Assembly: GCA_039583705.1 (NCBI GenBank)
Contig: JAVKSM010000035.1
Span: 1-25,202, forward strand
Length of the DNA: 25,202 nucleotides
Direction of reading: 5' to 3'
From: JAVKSM01 sp039583705
Lineage (GTDB): Bacteria > Actinomycetota > Actinomycetes > Mycobacteriales > Pseudonocardiaceae
The notes below the pieces were generated by a model, which did no database searches, had not been told where the DNA came from, and worked only from the letters and a program-made list of their open reading frames with translations. Positions within the stretch are counted from its first letter, which is position 1. Every line of letters starts with the position of its first letter. The translations under genes were made by a program, and so were the position numbers. Below are positions 13,923 to 22,196 of the stretch, in pieces.

Positions 13923-14225
13923 TCACGAGGGCTGCTGCATCGTCGCCCACAGGCCGGCGGCGTGCAGCCTGGCGACGTCGCCTTCGACTTTCTCCCGCGA
14001 GCCGGACGAGACGATCGCCCGGCCCTTGTGGTGGACGTCGAGCATGAGCTTGGTGGCCTTGTCGCGGTCGTACCCGAAGAGCTTCTGGAACACGTAGGTC
14101 ACGTAGGACATGAGGTTGACGGGGTCGTTCCAGACGATCGTCTGCCACGGTACGTCGGCGATGCCAACCTCGTCGACCGTGGGCTCCAGTTGCGTGCCGG
14201 CCGCCTCCAGGGGCGTACTCACCAT
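13923..14225 (-). CDS. clpS: ATP-dependent Clp protease adaptor ClpS
   Basis: This 100-residue adaptor delivers N-degron substrates to the ClpA/ClpC unfoldase. The family core is intact: WNDPVNLMSYVTYVFQKLFG at 32-51 and the VHHKGRA pocket segment at 64-70. The N-terminal 25 residues are a variable tail, as is usual. A GGAGG site lies 4 nt before the ATG at 14225 and 7 nt before the following GTG codon, so either may be the start. It leads the clpS-DUF2017 pair and is divergent from pncB across 108 bp. Confidence 0.93.
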   Translation of the reverse strand: MVSTPLEAAGTQLEPTVDEVGIADVPWQTIVWNDPVNLMSYVTYVFQKLFGYDRDKATKLMLDVHHKGRAIVSSGSREKVEGDVARLHAAGLWATMQQPS

Positions 14226-14320
14226 CCCGCCTCCGCAAAGGAGAGTCCGTCGGCGGTCATGTCCCCATGGTGGCAGCTCCGCCACGGGGTGCGCATCTCA
14301 ACCGTGATCGACACCAACAA

Positions 14321-14326
14321 TAGGCT
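14321..14326 (+). promoter_or_regulatory. -10-like element before pncB
   Basis: TAGGCT lies exactly 7 nt upstream of the pncB ATG, with no ribosome site between. This fits a leaderless mRNA. A TATTGT on the other strand (complement of 14317-14322) overlaps it and could serve clpS. Confidence 0.45.
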
Positions 14327-14333
14327 TGCCGCC

Positions 14334-15614
14334 ATGCCGGGCACCGCGTTGCTCACCGACCACTACGAGCTGACGATGCTCGCGGCGTCGCTGGCCGACG
14401 GCACGGCCGGGCGCCGGTGCAGCTTCGAGGTGTTCGCCCGCCGGTTGCCTCACGGCCGGCGCTACGGCGTCGTCGCGGGCACCGGGCGGCTGCTGGCTGA
14501 GCTGGAGCGGTTCCGGTTCGGCCCGGACGAGCTGGCGGCGCTCGGGCACGTGGTGCCGCCCCGGGTACTCGAGCACCTGGCCGGCTTCCGGTTCTCCGGC
14601 GACCTCGACGGCTACCCGGAAGGCGAGCTGTACTTCCCCGGTTCGCCGGTGCTCACCCTCACCGCGCCGTTCGGCGAGGCGGTGCTGCTGGAGACCCTCG
14701 TGCTCTCGGTGCTCAACCACGACTGCGCGGTCGCCTCCGCGGCCGCCCGCATGGTCACCGCCGCCGCCGGCCGGCCTCTCGTCGAGATGGGTTCCCGGCG
14801 CACCCACGAGGAGGCGGCGGTGGCCGCAGCCCGGGCGGCCTACCTCGCGGGGTTCAGCTCGACCTCCAACCTCGAGGCCGGCAGGCGCCACGGCATCCCC
14901 ACCAGCGGCACCGCAGCGCACGCCTTCACCCTGGTCCACGACGACGAGCGGGCCGCCTTCGCCAGCCAGGTGGCGGCGCTGGGCACCGGGACCACCCTGC
15001 TCGTCGACACCTTCGACATCACGGCGGGCATCGAGAGTGCCGTCGAGGTCGCCGGGCCCGAGCTGGGTGCCGTGCGGATCGACTCCGGCGACCTCGGCGT
15101 GCTCGCCCGCCAGGCACGCGCCCAGCTCGACCGGCTCGGCGCCGCCAAGACCAAGATCATTATATCGGGGGACCTCGACGAGTACGGGCTCGCCGCGCTG
15201 CGGGCCGAGCCGGTGGACGCCTTCGGCGTCGGCACCTCCGTGGTGACCGGCTCGGGCTCGCCGACCGCCGACATGGTGTACAAGCTCGTCGAGGTCGACG
15301 GCCGCCCGGTGGCCAAGCGCAGCGCGCACAAACAGTCCCGCGGCGGGCGCAAGTCGGCGCTGCGACGCCACAAGCCGACCGGGACGGCGCTGGAGGAGGT
15401 GGTCTTCTCGGCCGGGTCGCCACCCCGGCTCGGGCACCACGACCGGGTGCTGCCGGTGCCGCTGGTCCGGGCTGGACGGCGGGTGGACGGGTCACCCACG
15501 CTGGAGGAGTCCCGGCAGCGGTTACGCGCCGCGTTGCTCAGCGTACCGTGGGACGGCCTCAAGCTCTCCCGGGGCGAAGCTGCCGTCCCGACCGTCTTCG
15601 AGGAGGGGCGATGA
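14334..15614 (+). CDS. pncB: Nicotinate phosphoribosyltransferase
   Basis: This 426-residue enzyme converts nicotinate and PRPP to nicotinate mononucleotide in NAD salvage. Family signatures are LLTDHYELTML at the N-terminus, VFARRLPHGRRYGVVAGTGR, MGSRRTHEEAAVAAARAAYL with the catalytic-site His, GFSSTSNLEAGRRHGIPTSG, VRIDSGDLGVLARQAR and ISGDLDEYGLAAL. The ATG at 14334 was chosen because the protein then starts directly at the conserved LLTDHYELTM segment and a TAGGCT -10 is 7 nt upstream. One codon run at 15159-15164 (ATT ATA) is unusually AT-rich for this genome. The stop overlaps the nicotinamidase start (ATGA), so nicotinamide-to-NaMN salvage is encoded as one unit. Confidence 0.95.
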   Translation: MPGTALLTDHYELTMLAASLADGTAGRRCSFEVFARRLPHGRRYGVVAGTGRLLAELERFRFGPDELAALGHVVPPRVLEHLAGFRFSGDLDGYPEGELYFPGSPVLTLTAPFGEAVLLETLVLSVLNHDCAVASAAARMVTAAAGRPLVEMGSRRTHEEAAVAAARAAYLAGFSSTSNLEAGRRHGIPTSGTAAHAFTLVHDDERAAFASQVAALGTGTTLLVDTFDITAGIESAVEVAGPELGAVRIDSGDLGVLARQARAQLDRLGAAKTKIIISGDLDEYGLAALRAEPVDAFGVGTSVVTGSGSPTADMVYKLVEVDGRPVAKRSAHKQSRGGRKSALRRHKPTGTALEEVVFSAGSPPRLGHHDRVLPVPLVRAGRRVDGSPTLEESRQRLRAALLSVPWDGLKLSRGEAAVPTVFEEGR

Positions 15615-16180
15615 GGGCGCTGGTTGTGGTCGACGTCCAGAACGACTTCTGCGAGGGCGGTTCGCTGGCGGTGGCCGGCGGCGCCGCGGTCGCCGCGGCG
15701 ATTTCCCGATACCTGTCGGGGTCGTCCTACCCGCACGTCGTCGCCACGCGCGACCACCACGTCGACCCCGGCGAGCACTTCAGTGCGACCCCGGACTACG
15801 TGGACACCTGGCCGCCGCACTGTGTCGCGCACACCCCGGGCGCGTCCTTCCACCCCGACCTCGACGTCGCCGGGATCCAGGCCGTGTTCTCCAAGGGCGC
15901 CTACGCGGCGGCCTATTCCGGCTTCGAGGGGTCCGACCCGGACGGCAGGACGCTCGGCGAGTGGCTCACCGCGCGCGGGGTCACCGACGTGGACGTGGTC
16001 GGGGTCGCCACCGACCACTGCGTGCGGGCCACCGCGCTGGACGCGGTGCGTGCCGGGTTCGGCACCACCGTGCTGCTCGACCTCACCGCGGGTGTCGCCG
16101 CACCCACCGTGGAGCGGGCGCTGGCCGAGCTGCGCGAGGCGGGCGTGCGGCTGCAGGGCATCCCGGTCGTCGCGGGCTGA
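15611..16180 (+). CDS. pncA: Nicotinamidase
   Basis: This 189-residue isochorismatase-fold amidase turns nicotinamide into nicotinate, the substrate of the preceding pncB. The catalytic triad is D8 (VDVQNDF), K95 (FSKGAY) and C137 (ATDHCVRATALD). Metal ligands D48, H50, H56 and H70 are in place, all within one residue of the M. tuberculosis PncA numbering. The family cis-peptide and oxyanion segment GVATDHC is intact. GAGGAGGGG immediately precedes the ATG, which overlaps the pncB stop by 4 nt. By family knowledge an intact PncA would also be expected to hydrolyse the prodrug pyrazinamide. Confidence 0.96.
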   Translation: MRALVVVDVQNDFCEGGSLAVAGGAAVAAAISRYLSGSSYPHVVATRDHHVDPGEHFSATPDYVDTWPPHCVAHTPGASFHPDLDVAGIQAVFSKGAYAAAYSGFEGSDPDGRTLGEWLTARGVTDVDVVGVATDHCVRATALDAVRAGFGTTVLLDLTAGVAAPTVERALAELREAGVRLQGIPVVAG

Positions 16181-16186
16181 GGTCGG

Positions 16187-18244
16187 ATGGCCAAGCTGCC
16201 CACCGTGGCCGAGCTGCTCACCGCGGCGGTCACCGCCCTGGGCGGGCAGCCGCGGGAAGGCCAGCAACGGATGGCCGAGGCGGTGGCGGCGGCGATCAGC
16301 GGCGGCGAGCATCTGGCGGTCCAGGCGGGGACCGGCACCGGCAAGTCGCTGGGCTACCTCGTGCCAGCGCTGCGCCACGCCGTCGCTGGTGGGGGAAGGC
16401 TCGTCGTCTCCACGGCGACGATCGCGCTGCAGCGCCAGCTCGTGGACCGCGACCTGCCCCGGCTGGCCGAGGTGCTGGCGCCCCGGCTGAAGCGCCGGCC
16501 GAGCTTCGCCATGCTCAAGGGACGGCGCAACTACCTATGCCTGCACCGGCTGCACGGCGGGGTCGGCGAGGACGCCGGTCGGGCGGGCGATGCGTTGTTC
16601 GACCCGGTGCCGGCCTCAGCGCTGGGCCGGCAGGTCGCGCGGCTGCACGAGTGGGCACAGCGCACCGAGACCGGTGACCGGGACGAACTGGTGCCTGGCG
16701 TGGGCGACCAGGCGTGGCGGCAGGTGTCGGTCTCGGCTCGGGAGTGCCTGGGAGCGGCGCGCTGCCCGGTGGCGCTGGACTGCTTCGCCGAGAAGGCGAG
16801 GGCCGCGGCCGGGCAGGCGGACGTCGTGGTGACCAACCACGCGCTGCTGGCGATCGACGCGTTGGAGGACCGGGCCGTGCTGCCGGAGCACGACGTGGTC
16901 GTCGTCGACGAGGCGCACGGGCTGGTGGACCGGGTCACCGCGGTCGCCACCGGAGAGCTCACCGCGAGCCACCTGGCTGCCGCTGCCCGCCGCTGCGGCC
17001 GGCTCGTCAGACAGCCCGTCCTGGACCGGCTTCTGGAAGCCGGGGAAGGGCTCGCGGCGGTGCTCCGCGGGGCACCGCCGGGGCTGTGGGACACGCTGCC
17101 GGCGGCGGTCGGCGGGGCGCTGACGGCGGCCAGGGACGCGGCTTCGGCCTGCCGGACCAGCCTGGGGTCGGCCGTATTGGAGCCGGGGGGTCGCGAGGAC
17201 GCTGGGCGGGCCATCGCGCGGCGGCTCGCGCTGGCACTGGTGGACGAGGTGAGTGAGGTCGCCGAGCGGCTGCTGGCGGCGTTCGCCGAGGAGGATCCGG
17301 CGACTCGCCGCGACGTGGTGTGGCTGGCCACGCCCGGCGCCGACGAGGCTCCGGTGCTGCGGGTCGCGCCGCTGTCGGTCGGCGAGCTGCTGCGCGACCA
17401 GCTGTTCGGCCACGCGACCGTGGTGCTCACCTCGGCGACGCTGGCGCTGGGTGGCTCGTTCGACCCGCTCGCCAAGCAATGGGGGCTCCCGCCGATGGTG
17501 GCGCCGCAGCCGACCAGCCCGGTCAGCGCGACCGACGGTGACCGACCGCCGGACGGGCCGAGGTGGACCGGTGTGGACGTGGGGTCGCCGTTCGCCCACC
17601 GCAGCAGCGGGATCCTCTACGTCGCCCGCCACCTGCCGCCGCCCGGCCGCGAGCTCGCGGCGCCCTACCTGGACGAGGTCGAGGGCCTGGTCATGGCGTC
17701 CGGCGGCCGAGCCCTGGGGTTGTTCTCATCGATGCGGGCCGCGACGGCTGCGGCCGCGGCGTTGCGCGAGCGGCGCCCGGAGCTGACCCTGTTCTGCCAG
17801 GGCGAGGATGCCACGCCCTTGCTGGTGCGCCGGTTCACGCAGGACGAGGGCAGTTGCCTGTTCGGCACGCTGTCGCTGTGGCAGGGCGTCGACGTGCCCG
17901 GTCCGGCGCTGCAACTGGTGCTCATCGACCGGATCCCGTTCCCGCGGCCCGACGACCCGCTGGTCTCGGCCCGCCAGCGCGCGGTGGCCGCCCAGGGAGG
18001 CAACGGCTTCCTCGCCGTGTCGGCGACCCACGCCGCCCTGCTGCTCGCCCAAGGCGCCGGCCGCCTGTTGCGCGGTGTCAGCGACCGCGGGGTGGTGGCC
18101 GTGCTCGACCCGCGGCTGGCGACCGCGCGTTACGGCGCCTTCCTGCGCGCTTCGCTGCCGCCGTTCTGGACCACGACCGACCCGGACGCCGTCCGCGCCG
18201 CCCTGCGCCGACTCACCTCGGACCGGCTACCGCCGACACCGTGA
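16187..18244 (+). CDS. dinG: DinG/XPD-type Fe-S DNA helicase
   Basis: This 685-residue superfamily 2 helicase has Walker A GTGTGKS at 48-54, motif Ia STATIALQRQLV at 75-86 and the DEAH box at 241-244. Four cysteines between them (C118, C187, C193, C199) have the spacing of the 4Fe-4S domain of DinG/XPD. Downstream motifs include VVLTSATLALGGSFD, the LGLFSSMRAA strand, and LWQGVDVPGPALQLVLIDRIPF, which is motif V/VI-like and ends in the LARGAGR-type LAQGAGRLLRG. It probably unwinds 5'-3' at R-loops or forks. It begins 6 nt after pncA, with GAGG upstream. An insertion around 505-520, rich in Pro/Asp, looks like a loop. Confidence 0.92.
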   Translation: MAKLPTVAELLTAAVTALGGQPREGQQRMAEAVAAAISGGEHLAVQAGTGTGKSLGYLVPALRHAVAGGGRLVVSTATIALQRQLVDRDLPRLAEVLAPRLKRRPSFAMLKGRRNYLCLHRLHGGVGEDAGRAGDALFDPVPASALGRQVARLHEWAQRTETGDRDELVPGVGDQAWRQVSVSARECLGAARCPVALDCFAEKARAAAGQADVVVTNHALLAIDALEDRAVLPEHDVVVVDEAHGLVDRVTAVATGELTASHLAAAARRCGRLVRQPVLDRLLEAGEGLAAVLRGAPPGLWDTLPAAVGGALTAARDAASACRTSLGSAVLEPGGREDAGRAIARRLALALVDEVSEVAERLLAAFAEEDPATRRDVVWLATPGADEAPVLRVAPLSVGELLRDQLFGHATVVLTSATLALGGSFDPLAKQWGLPPMVAPQPTSPVSATDGDRPPDGPRWTGVDVGSPFAHRSSGILYVARHLPPPGRELAAPYLDEVEGLVMASGGRALGLFSSMRAATAAAAALRERRPELTLFCQGEDATPLLVRRFTQDEGSCLFGTLSLWQGVDVPGPALQLVLIDRIPFPRPDDPLVSARQRAVAAQGGNGFLAVSATHAALLLAQGAGRLLRGVSDRGVVAVLDPRLATARYGAFLRASLPPFWTTTDPDAVRAALRRLTSDRLPPTP

Positions 18245-18270
18245 GACAGGTCGTCGTCCCCGGTCGTCGT

Positions 18271-19515
18271 TCACGGGATCGGCACCCGCCGGAGCACTCC
18301 ATCGGCGGCGTCGGCGAGCTCGACCTCGTCTCGGGTCACCCCGAGCACGAACAGCACGGCGTCCAGGTAGGGCACCGACAGCGCGGTGTCAGCCACCTCG
18401 CGCAGTGCCGGCTTGGCGTTGAACGCGACGCCTAACCCCGCGGTGGCGAGCATGTCGATGTCGTTGGCCCCGTCGCCGACGGCGACGCACTGCTCCAGCG
18501 GCACGTCGAAGCGGCTCGCGAACCGCCGCAGCGCCGCGGCCTTGCCGGCCCGGTCGACCACCGGATCGACGAGGCGCCCGGTGAGTCGGCCGTCGAGCAC
18601 CTCCAGCTCGTTGGCCGCGGCGTAGTCCAGGCGCAGCTCGCCCACCAGCCGCGCCACGACCGGGGTGAAGCCTCCGGACACGGCACCACAGCGGAAGCCC
18701 AGCCGTTTGAGGGTGCGGACGGTCGTGCGGGCACCCGGCGTCAGCTCGACGGCCTCGGCCACCTCGTCGAGCACGGTGGCAGGCAGCCCGGCCAGTGGAG
18801 CCACCCGCCGCCGCAGCGACTCGACGAACTCCAGCTCACCGCGCATGGCCGAGGTGGTGATCGTGCCCACCGCCTCGGCGCAGCCGGCCCGCTCGGCGAG
18901 CATCTCGATGACCTCGCCCTGGATGAGCGTCGAGTCGACGTCGAACACGATGAGGCGCTTGGCCCGCCGGGCCAGCCCACCCCGCTGCACCGCGACGTCC
19001 ACCCCGGCCCGGCTGGCCGCCGCGACGAGCACCGAGCGCAGCTCGGCATCCGACGGCGGGTCGAGCGCCGGCAGCGAGACCTCCAGCTCCAGCCCGGTGA
19101 CCGGATAGTCGGCAACCCTCCGGATCGCGTCGATGTTGGTCCGTAGGTCGGCCAGCCCGCGGGCGACCTCGGTGAAGCCGCGGGCGGTGACGGGCCGCCC
19201 GAGCACCACGACGACGTGGCTGGAGCTGGACGCCGGCCCTTCGGCCGCCGCCCCCAGCTCGACGTCGACGGTCATCCCTGCGTCGCCCATGACGCGCTGC
19301 ACGGCCCACCGCAACGAACCGCCGTCCCCGGTCGTCCGCAGCAGCACGCCCAAGGTGAGCCGACCCCGGATGACGACCTGCTCGACGTCGAGCAGGTCGA
19401 CTCCGTGGCTGCTGAGCACGGCGAACAGCGCCGAGCTCACCCCGGGGTGGTCCGGTCCGGTGACCGTGATCAGGACGGTGCCGTCCTGCCGCTGCGGCTC
19501 TCGGAGCTCACCCAC
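18271..19515 (-). CDS. serB: Phosphoserine phosphatase SerB with N-terminal ACT domains
   Basis: This 414-residue HAD phosphatase does the last step of serine synthesis. ACT-type regulatory domains occupy about 13-85 (VLITVTGPDHPGVSSALFAV) and about 98-170. The catalytic domain has motif I FDVDSTLI at 191-198 (D192, D194), motif II SGGF at 280-283, the Lys in DRAGKAAAL, and motif III GDGANDIDML at 347-356. The length matches mycobacterial SerB2-type enzymes, which are inhibited by serine through the ACT domains. It starts at GTG 19515 with GGAAG about 8 nt upstream. Its 3' end meets dinG tail to tail, 26 bp apart. It could affect phosphoserine supply for CysM, but not as an operon partner. 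Confidence 0.95.
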   Translation of the reverse strand: MGELREPQRQDGTVLITVTGPDHPGVSSALFAVLSSHGVDLLDVEQVVIRGRLTLGVLLRTTGDGGSLRWAVQRVMGDAGMTVDVELGAAAEGPASSSSHVVVVLGRPVTARGFTEVARGLADLRTNIDAIRRVADYPVTGLELEVSLPALDPPSDAELRSVLVAAASRAGVDVAVQRGGLARRAKRLIVFDVDSTLIQGEVIEMLAERAGCAEAVGTITTSAMRGELEFVESLRRRVAPLAGLPATVLDEVAEAVELTPGARTTVRTLKRLGFRCGAVSGGFTPVVARLVGELRLDYAAANELEVLDGRLTGRLVDPVVDRAGKAAALRRFASRFDVPLEQCVAVGDGANDIDMLATAGLGVAFNAKPALREVADTALSVPYLDAVLFVLGVTRDEVELADAADGVLRRVPIP

Positions 19516-19578
19516 GGTTCGACTTCCGTGCTTCTTGGGTCGTCTCAGGCCCGATCGACCCCCGCGGAGCAGCAGGAC

Positions 19579-21336
19579 TCACCGTTCGCGCGGGTCCTCG
19601 CCGGGTAGGGCCTCCGGGCCGGCGGCCTTGGCCGCGCGCTCGGAGGGCGCCGGCTGCGCCGCACCGACGTGCGCCTCCAGCCGGAGTCGCTCCGAAAGGT
19701 GCGGATAGTGCAACTCGAAGGCAGGCCGCTCGGAACGAATCCGGGGCAGCTCGGTGAAGTTGTGCCGCGGCGGCGGGCAGCTCGTCGCCCACTCCAGGGA
19801 GTTGCCGAAGCCCCACGGGTCGTCCACCGTCACGACCTCGCCGTAGTGGTAGCTGCGGAAGACGTTGTAGATGAACGGCAGCGTCGAGGCGCCCAGCACG
19901 AACGCGAAGATCGTGGAGACGGTGTTGAGCGTGGTGAACCCGTCGGTGGGTAGGTAGTCGGCGTAGCGGCGCGGCATCCCGACGTTGCCCAGCCAGTGCT
20001 GCACGAGGAACGTGCCGTGGAACCCGATGAACGTCGTCCAGAAGTGGAACTTGCCGAGCCGCTCGTCCATCATCCGGCCGGTCATCTTCGGGAACCAGAA
20101 GTAGATGCCGGCGTAGGTCGCGAACACGATCGTGCCGAACAGCACGTAGTGGAAGTGCGCGACGACGAAGTAGCTGTCCGAGACGTGCCAGTCCAGCGGC
20201 GGGCTGGCCAGCAGGATGCCCGTCAGGCCACCGAAGAGGAACGTCACGAGGAAGCCGATCGAGAACAGCATCGGCGTCTCGAACGTGAGCTGACCCTTCC
20301 ACATCGTGCCGATCCAGTTGAAGAACTTCACGCCGGTCGGCACCGCGATGAGGAACGTCATGAAGGAGAAGAACGGCAGCAGCACCGCTCCGGTCGCGTA
20401 CATGTGGTGGGCCCACACGGCCACCGACAGCGCACCGATCGAGATCGTGGCGCCGATGAGGCCCTTGTAGCCGAACAGCGGCTTGCGGCTGAAGACCGGG
20501 AAGATCTCGGTGACGATCCCGAAGAACGGCAGCGCGACGATGTAGACCTCGGGGTGGCCGAAGAACCAGAACAGGTGCTGCCACAGGATCGCCCCGCCGT
20601 TGGCGGGGTCGAACACGTGCGCGCCGAGGTGCCGGTCGGCCTCCAGCCCCATCAGTGCCGAGGTGAGGACCGGGAACGCCAGCAGGACGAGGATGGCGGT
20701 GACGAGGATGTTCCAGCAGAAGATCGGCATCCGGAACATCGTCATGCCGGGACAGCGCAGGCACACGATCGTCGTGATGAAGTTGACCGCGCCGAGGATC
20801 GTTCCCAGGCCGGCGACGATCAGCCCGACGTCCCACAGGTCGCCGCCGACGCCCGGGCTGTGCACGGCGTCGGAGAGCGGGGTGTAGGCGAACCAGCCGA
20901 AGTCCGCCGCCCCGCCGGGGGTGATGAACCCGGACAGCACGATGAGGCCGCCGAACAGGAACAGCCAGTAGGAGAAGGCGTTGAGCCGCGGGAACGCCAC
21001 GTCCGGCGACCCGATCTGCAGCGGCACGATGTAGTTGGCGAACCCGAACAGGATCGGCGTCGCGTAGAGCAGCAACATGATCGTGCCGTGCATGGTGAAC
21101 AGTTGGTCGTACTGCTCGGTCGACAGGATCTGCATCCCCGGCCTGGCCAGCTCCGCCCGCATGAGCATCGCCATGGCGCCACCGGCCATGAAGAAGCCGA
21201 ACGAGGTGACGATGTACAGGTAGGCGATGTCCTTGGGGTCCGTCGTGTGCAGCATGCGCACGAACCACGAACCCTTCGGCGACCGGCGGGCGGGGTAGGG
21301 GCGCGTGGCGATCGGCTTGGGGGCGACGGCCGTCAC
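19579..21336 (-). CDS. ctaD: Cytochrome c oxidase subunit I (aa3 type)
   Basis: This 585-residue haem-copper oxidase core subunit has 12 membrane helices. Ligands are all present: H83 (FTMHGTIM, haem a), H261 and Y265 in WFFGHPEVYI, the CuB pair H310-H311 in WAHHMYATG, and H394/H396 in VVAHFHYVLFG (haem a3 and a). FGYKGLIGAT gives the K-channel lysine. The start is a GTG with GGAGG 7 nt upstream. The last 60 residues are a charged cytoplasmic tail rich in Ala/Pro/Glu. Isolated ctaD next to serB, away from ctaC/ctaE, is normal in actinobacteria. The gap to serB is 63 bp and contains no obvious hairpin. Confidence 0.97.
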   Translation of the reverse strand: MTAVAPKPIATRPYPARRSPKGSWFVRMLHTTDPKDIAYLYIVTSFGFFMAGGAMAMLMRAELARPGMQILSTEQYDQLFTMHGTIMLLLYATPILFGFANYIVPLQIGSPDVAFPRLNAFSYWLFLFGGLIVLSGFITPGGAADFGWFAYTPLSDAVHSPGVGGDLWDVGLIVAGLGTILGAVNFITTIVCLRCPGMTMFRMPIFCWNILVTAILVLLAFPVLTSALMGLEADRHLGAHVFDPANGGAILWQHLFWFFGHPEVYIVALPFFGIVTEIFPVFSRKPLFGYKGLIGATISIGALSVAVWAHHMYATGAVLLPFFSFMTFLIAVPTGVKFFNWIGTMWKGQLTFETPMLFSIGFLVTFLFGGLTGILLASPPLDWHVSDSYFVVAHFHYVLFGTIVFATYAGIYFWFPKMTGRMMDERLGKFHFWTTFIGFHGTFLVQHWLGNVGMPRRYADYLPTDGFTTLNTVSTIFAFVLGASTLPFIYNVFRSYHYGEVVTVDDPWGFGNSLEWATSCPPPRHNFTELPRIRSERPAFELHYPHLSERLRLEAHVGAAQPAPSERAAKAAGPEALPGEDPRER

Positions 21337-21411
21337 TGGTGCCTCCTGGTCCTGCCTGCGGGCCTGCGCGGAGAGGCCCGCTGGCTGATGCCGACGGCCC
21401 GCTCCCGGGGA

Positions 21412-21417
21412 ATCCTA
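21412..21417 (-). promoter_or_regulatory. -10-like element upstream of ctaD
   Basis: TAGGAT on the minus strand lies about 75 nt before the ctaD GTG. It would leave a leader containing the GGAGG site and a GC-rich, possibly self-pairing segment. No strong -35 is visible. Confidence 0.3.
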
Positions 21418-21494
21418 GACTGGACAGGGCGTCGGTGGGGCCGTGGGTCGGGCTGACGACGCGGCGCGGGGAGCCGTGTCGGGACAGGGCCGGG

Positions 21495-22010
21495 TCAGGA
21501 CGCCGAGTGCTCAGGTACGGACATTTCTTGCATTCCTTCCAGGTCGCCGAGGAACGCGTCGACCGTGCCTGACCGGCACCGCTCGTCGGCCAGCGACTCC
21601 CGGACCATGCGCTCGGCCAGCGCGGCCGCCTGGGCACCGAGCTGGGTCCGCAACTCGCGGACGATCTGCTGGTGCTGGCTGGCCAGCTGCTCCTCGCCCC
21701 GCTGCCGGATCCGCTCCACCTCACGGCGGGCCTGCTCCTTCATCTCCTCGCCGATGCGCTGTGCGTCAGCCCGCGCGTCGTCGCGGATCCTGGCCGCCTC
21801 CGCCCTGGCCTCGTCCAGGGCCTCGCGGTAATGCCGCTCGGCGGCCCTCAGCCGCTCGTGTGCGGCGAGGCTCTCCGCGACCTGGTTGCGGACGAGGTCC
21901 TGGCGTTTCCGCATGATCCGCCTGATCGGGGGCACGACGTACTTGACGATCACCACGACCACGACGACCAACGCGAAGAGCTCGGCGATGCTGGTGCCCA
22001 CTGATCCCAC
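21495..22010 (-). CDS. Orphan ATP synthase F0 subunit b-like protein
   Basis: This 171-residue protein has one N-terminal membrane helix (about 7-26, very Val-rich: LFALVVVVVVIVKYVVPPI) followed directly by a long charged coiled coil (about 30-150, REALDEARAEAARIRDDARA type). The VPPIRRIMRKRQ junction is characteristic of F0 subunit b. No other ATP synthase gene is nearby; a and c subunits normally flank atpF. It may be a second stator-like protein, or a membrane-anchored coiled coil with a different job near the oxidase gene. The start is GTG 22010, with a purine-rich stretch (GAGGTGGGGAA) abutting it; a second GTG three codons later is possible. Confidence 0.75.
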   Translation of the reverse strand: MGSVGTSIAELFALVVVVVVIVKYVVPPIRRIMRKRQDLVRNQVAESLAAHERLRAAERHYREALDEARAEAARIRDDARADAQRIGEEMKEQARREVERIRQRGEEQLASQHQQIVRELRTQLGAQAAALAERMVRESLADERCRSGTVDAFLGDLEGMQEMSVPEHSAS

Positions 22011-22196
22011 TTCCCCACCTCGACGGCCGGCGGTCCTGCTGGTGACACGGCTGCGGTGTCGCCGGGGACGCTACCGGCTGCGCCGCCGTGTGCCCATGCC
22101 GCATGCCCGGTCCGGCCCCAAGTACCCCAGCTCGGCATCTTCTCGGCCCAGCAACGAGCTGACCAGGTAGCGGCCGGCGACGACCGGTGCGGGCGG

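Noticed and set aside
14298..16378. Long minus-strand frames opposite pncB and pncA
   Set aside because: Composition is typical of antisense shadows, while the plus-strand genes show complete catalytic motifs.
19508..21724. 738-codon minus-strand frame overlapping ctaD
   Set aside because: It is a different frame of the same strand as ctaD, low in hydrophobic order and rich in Arg/His; ctaD itself has all ligands.
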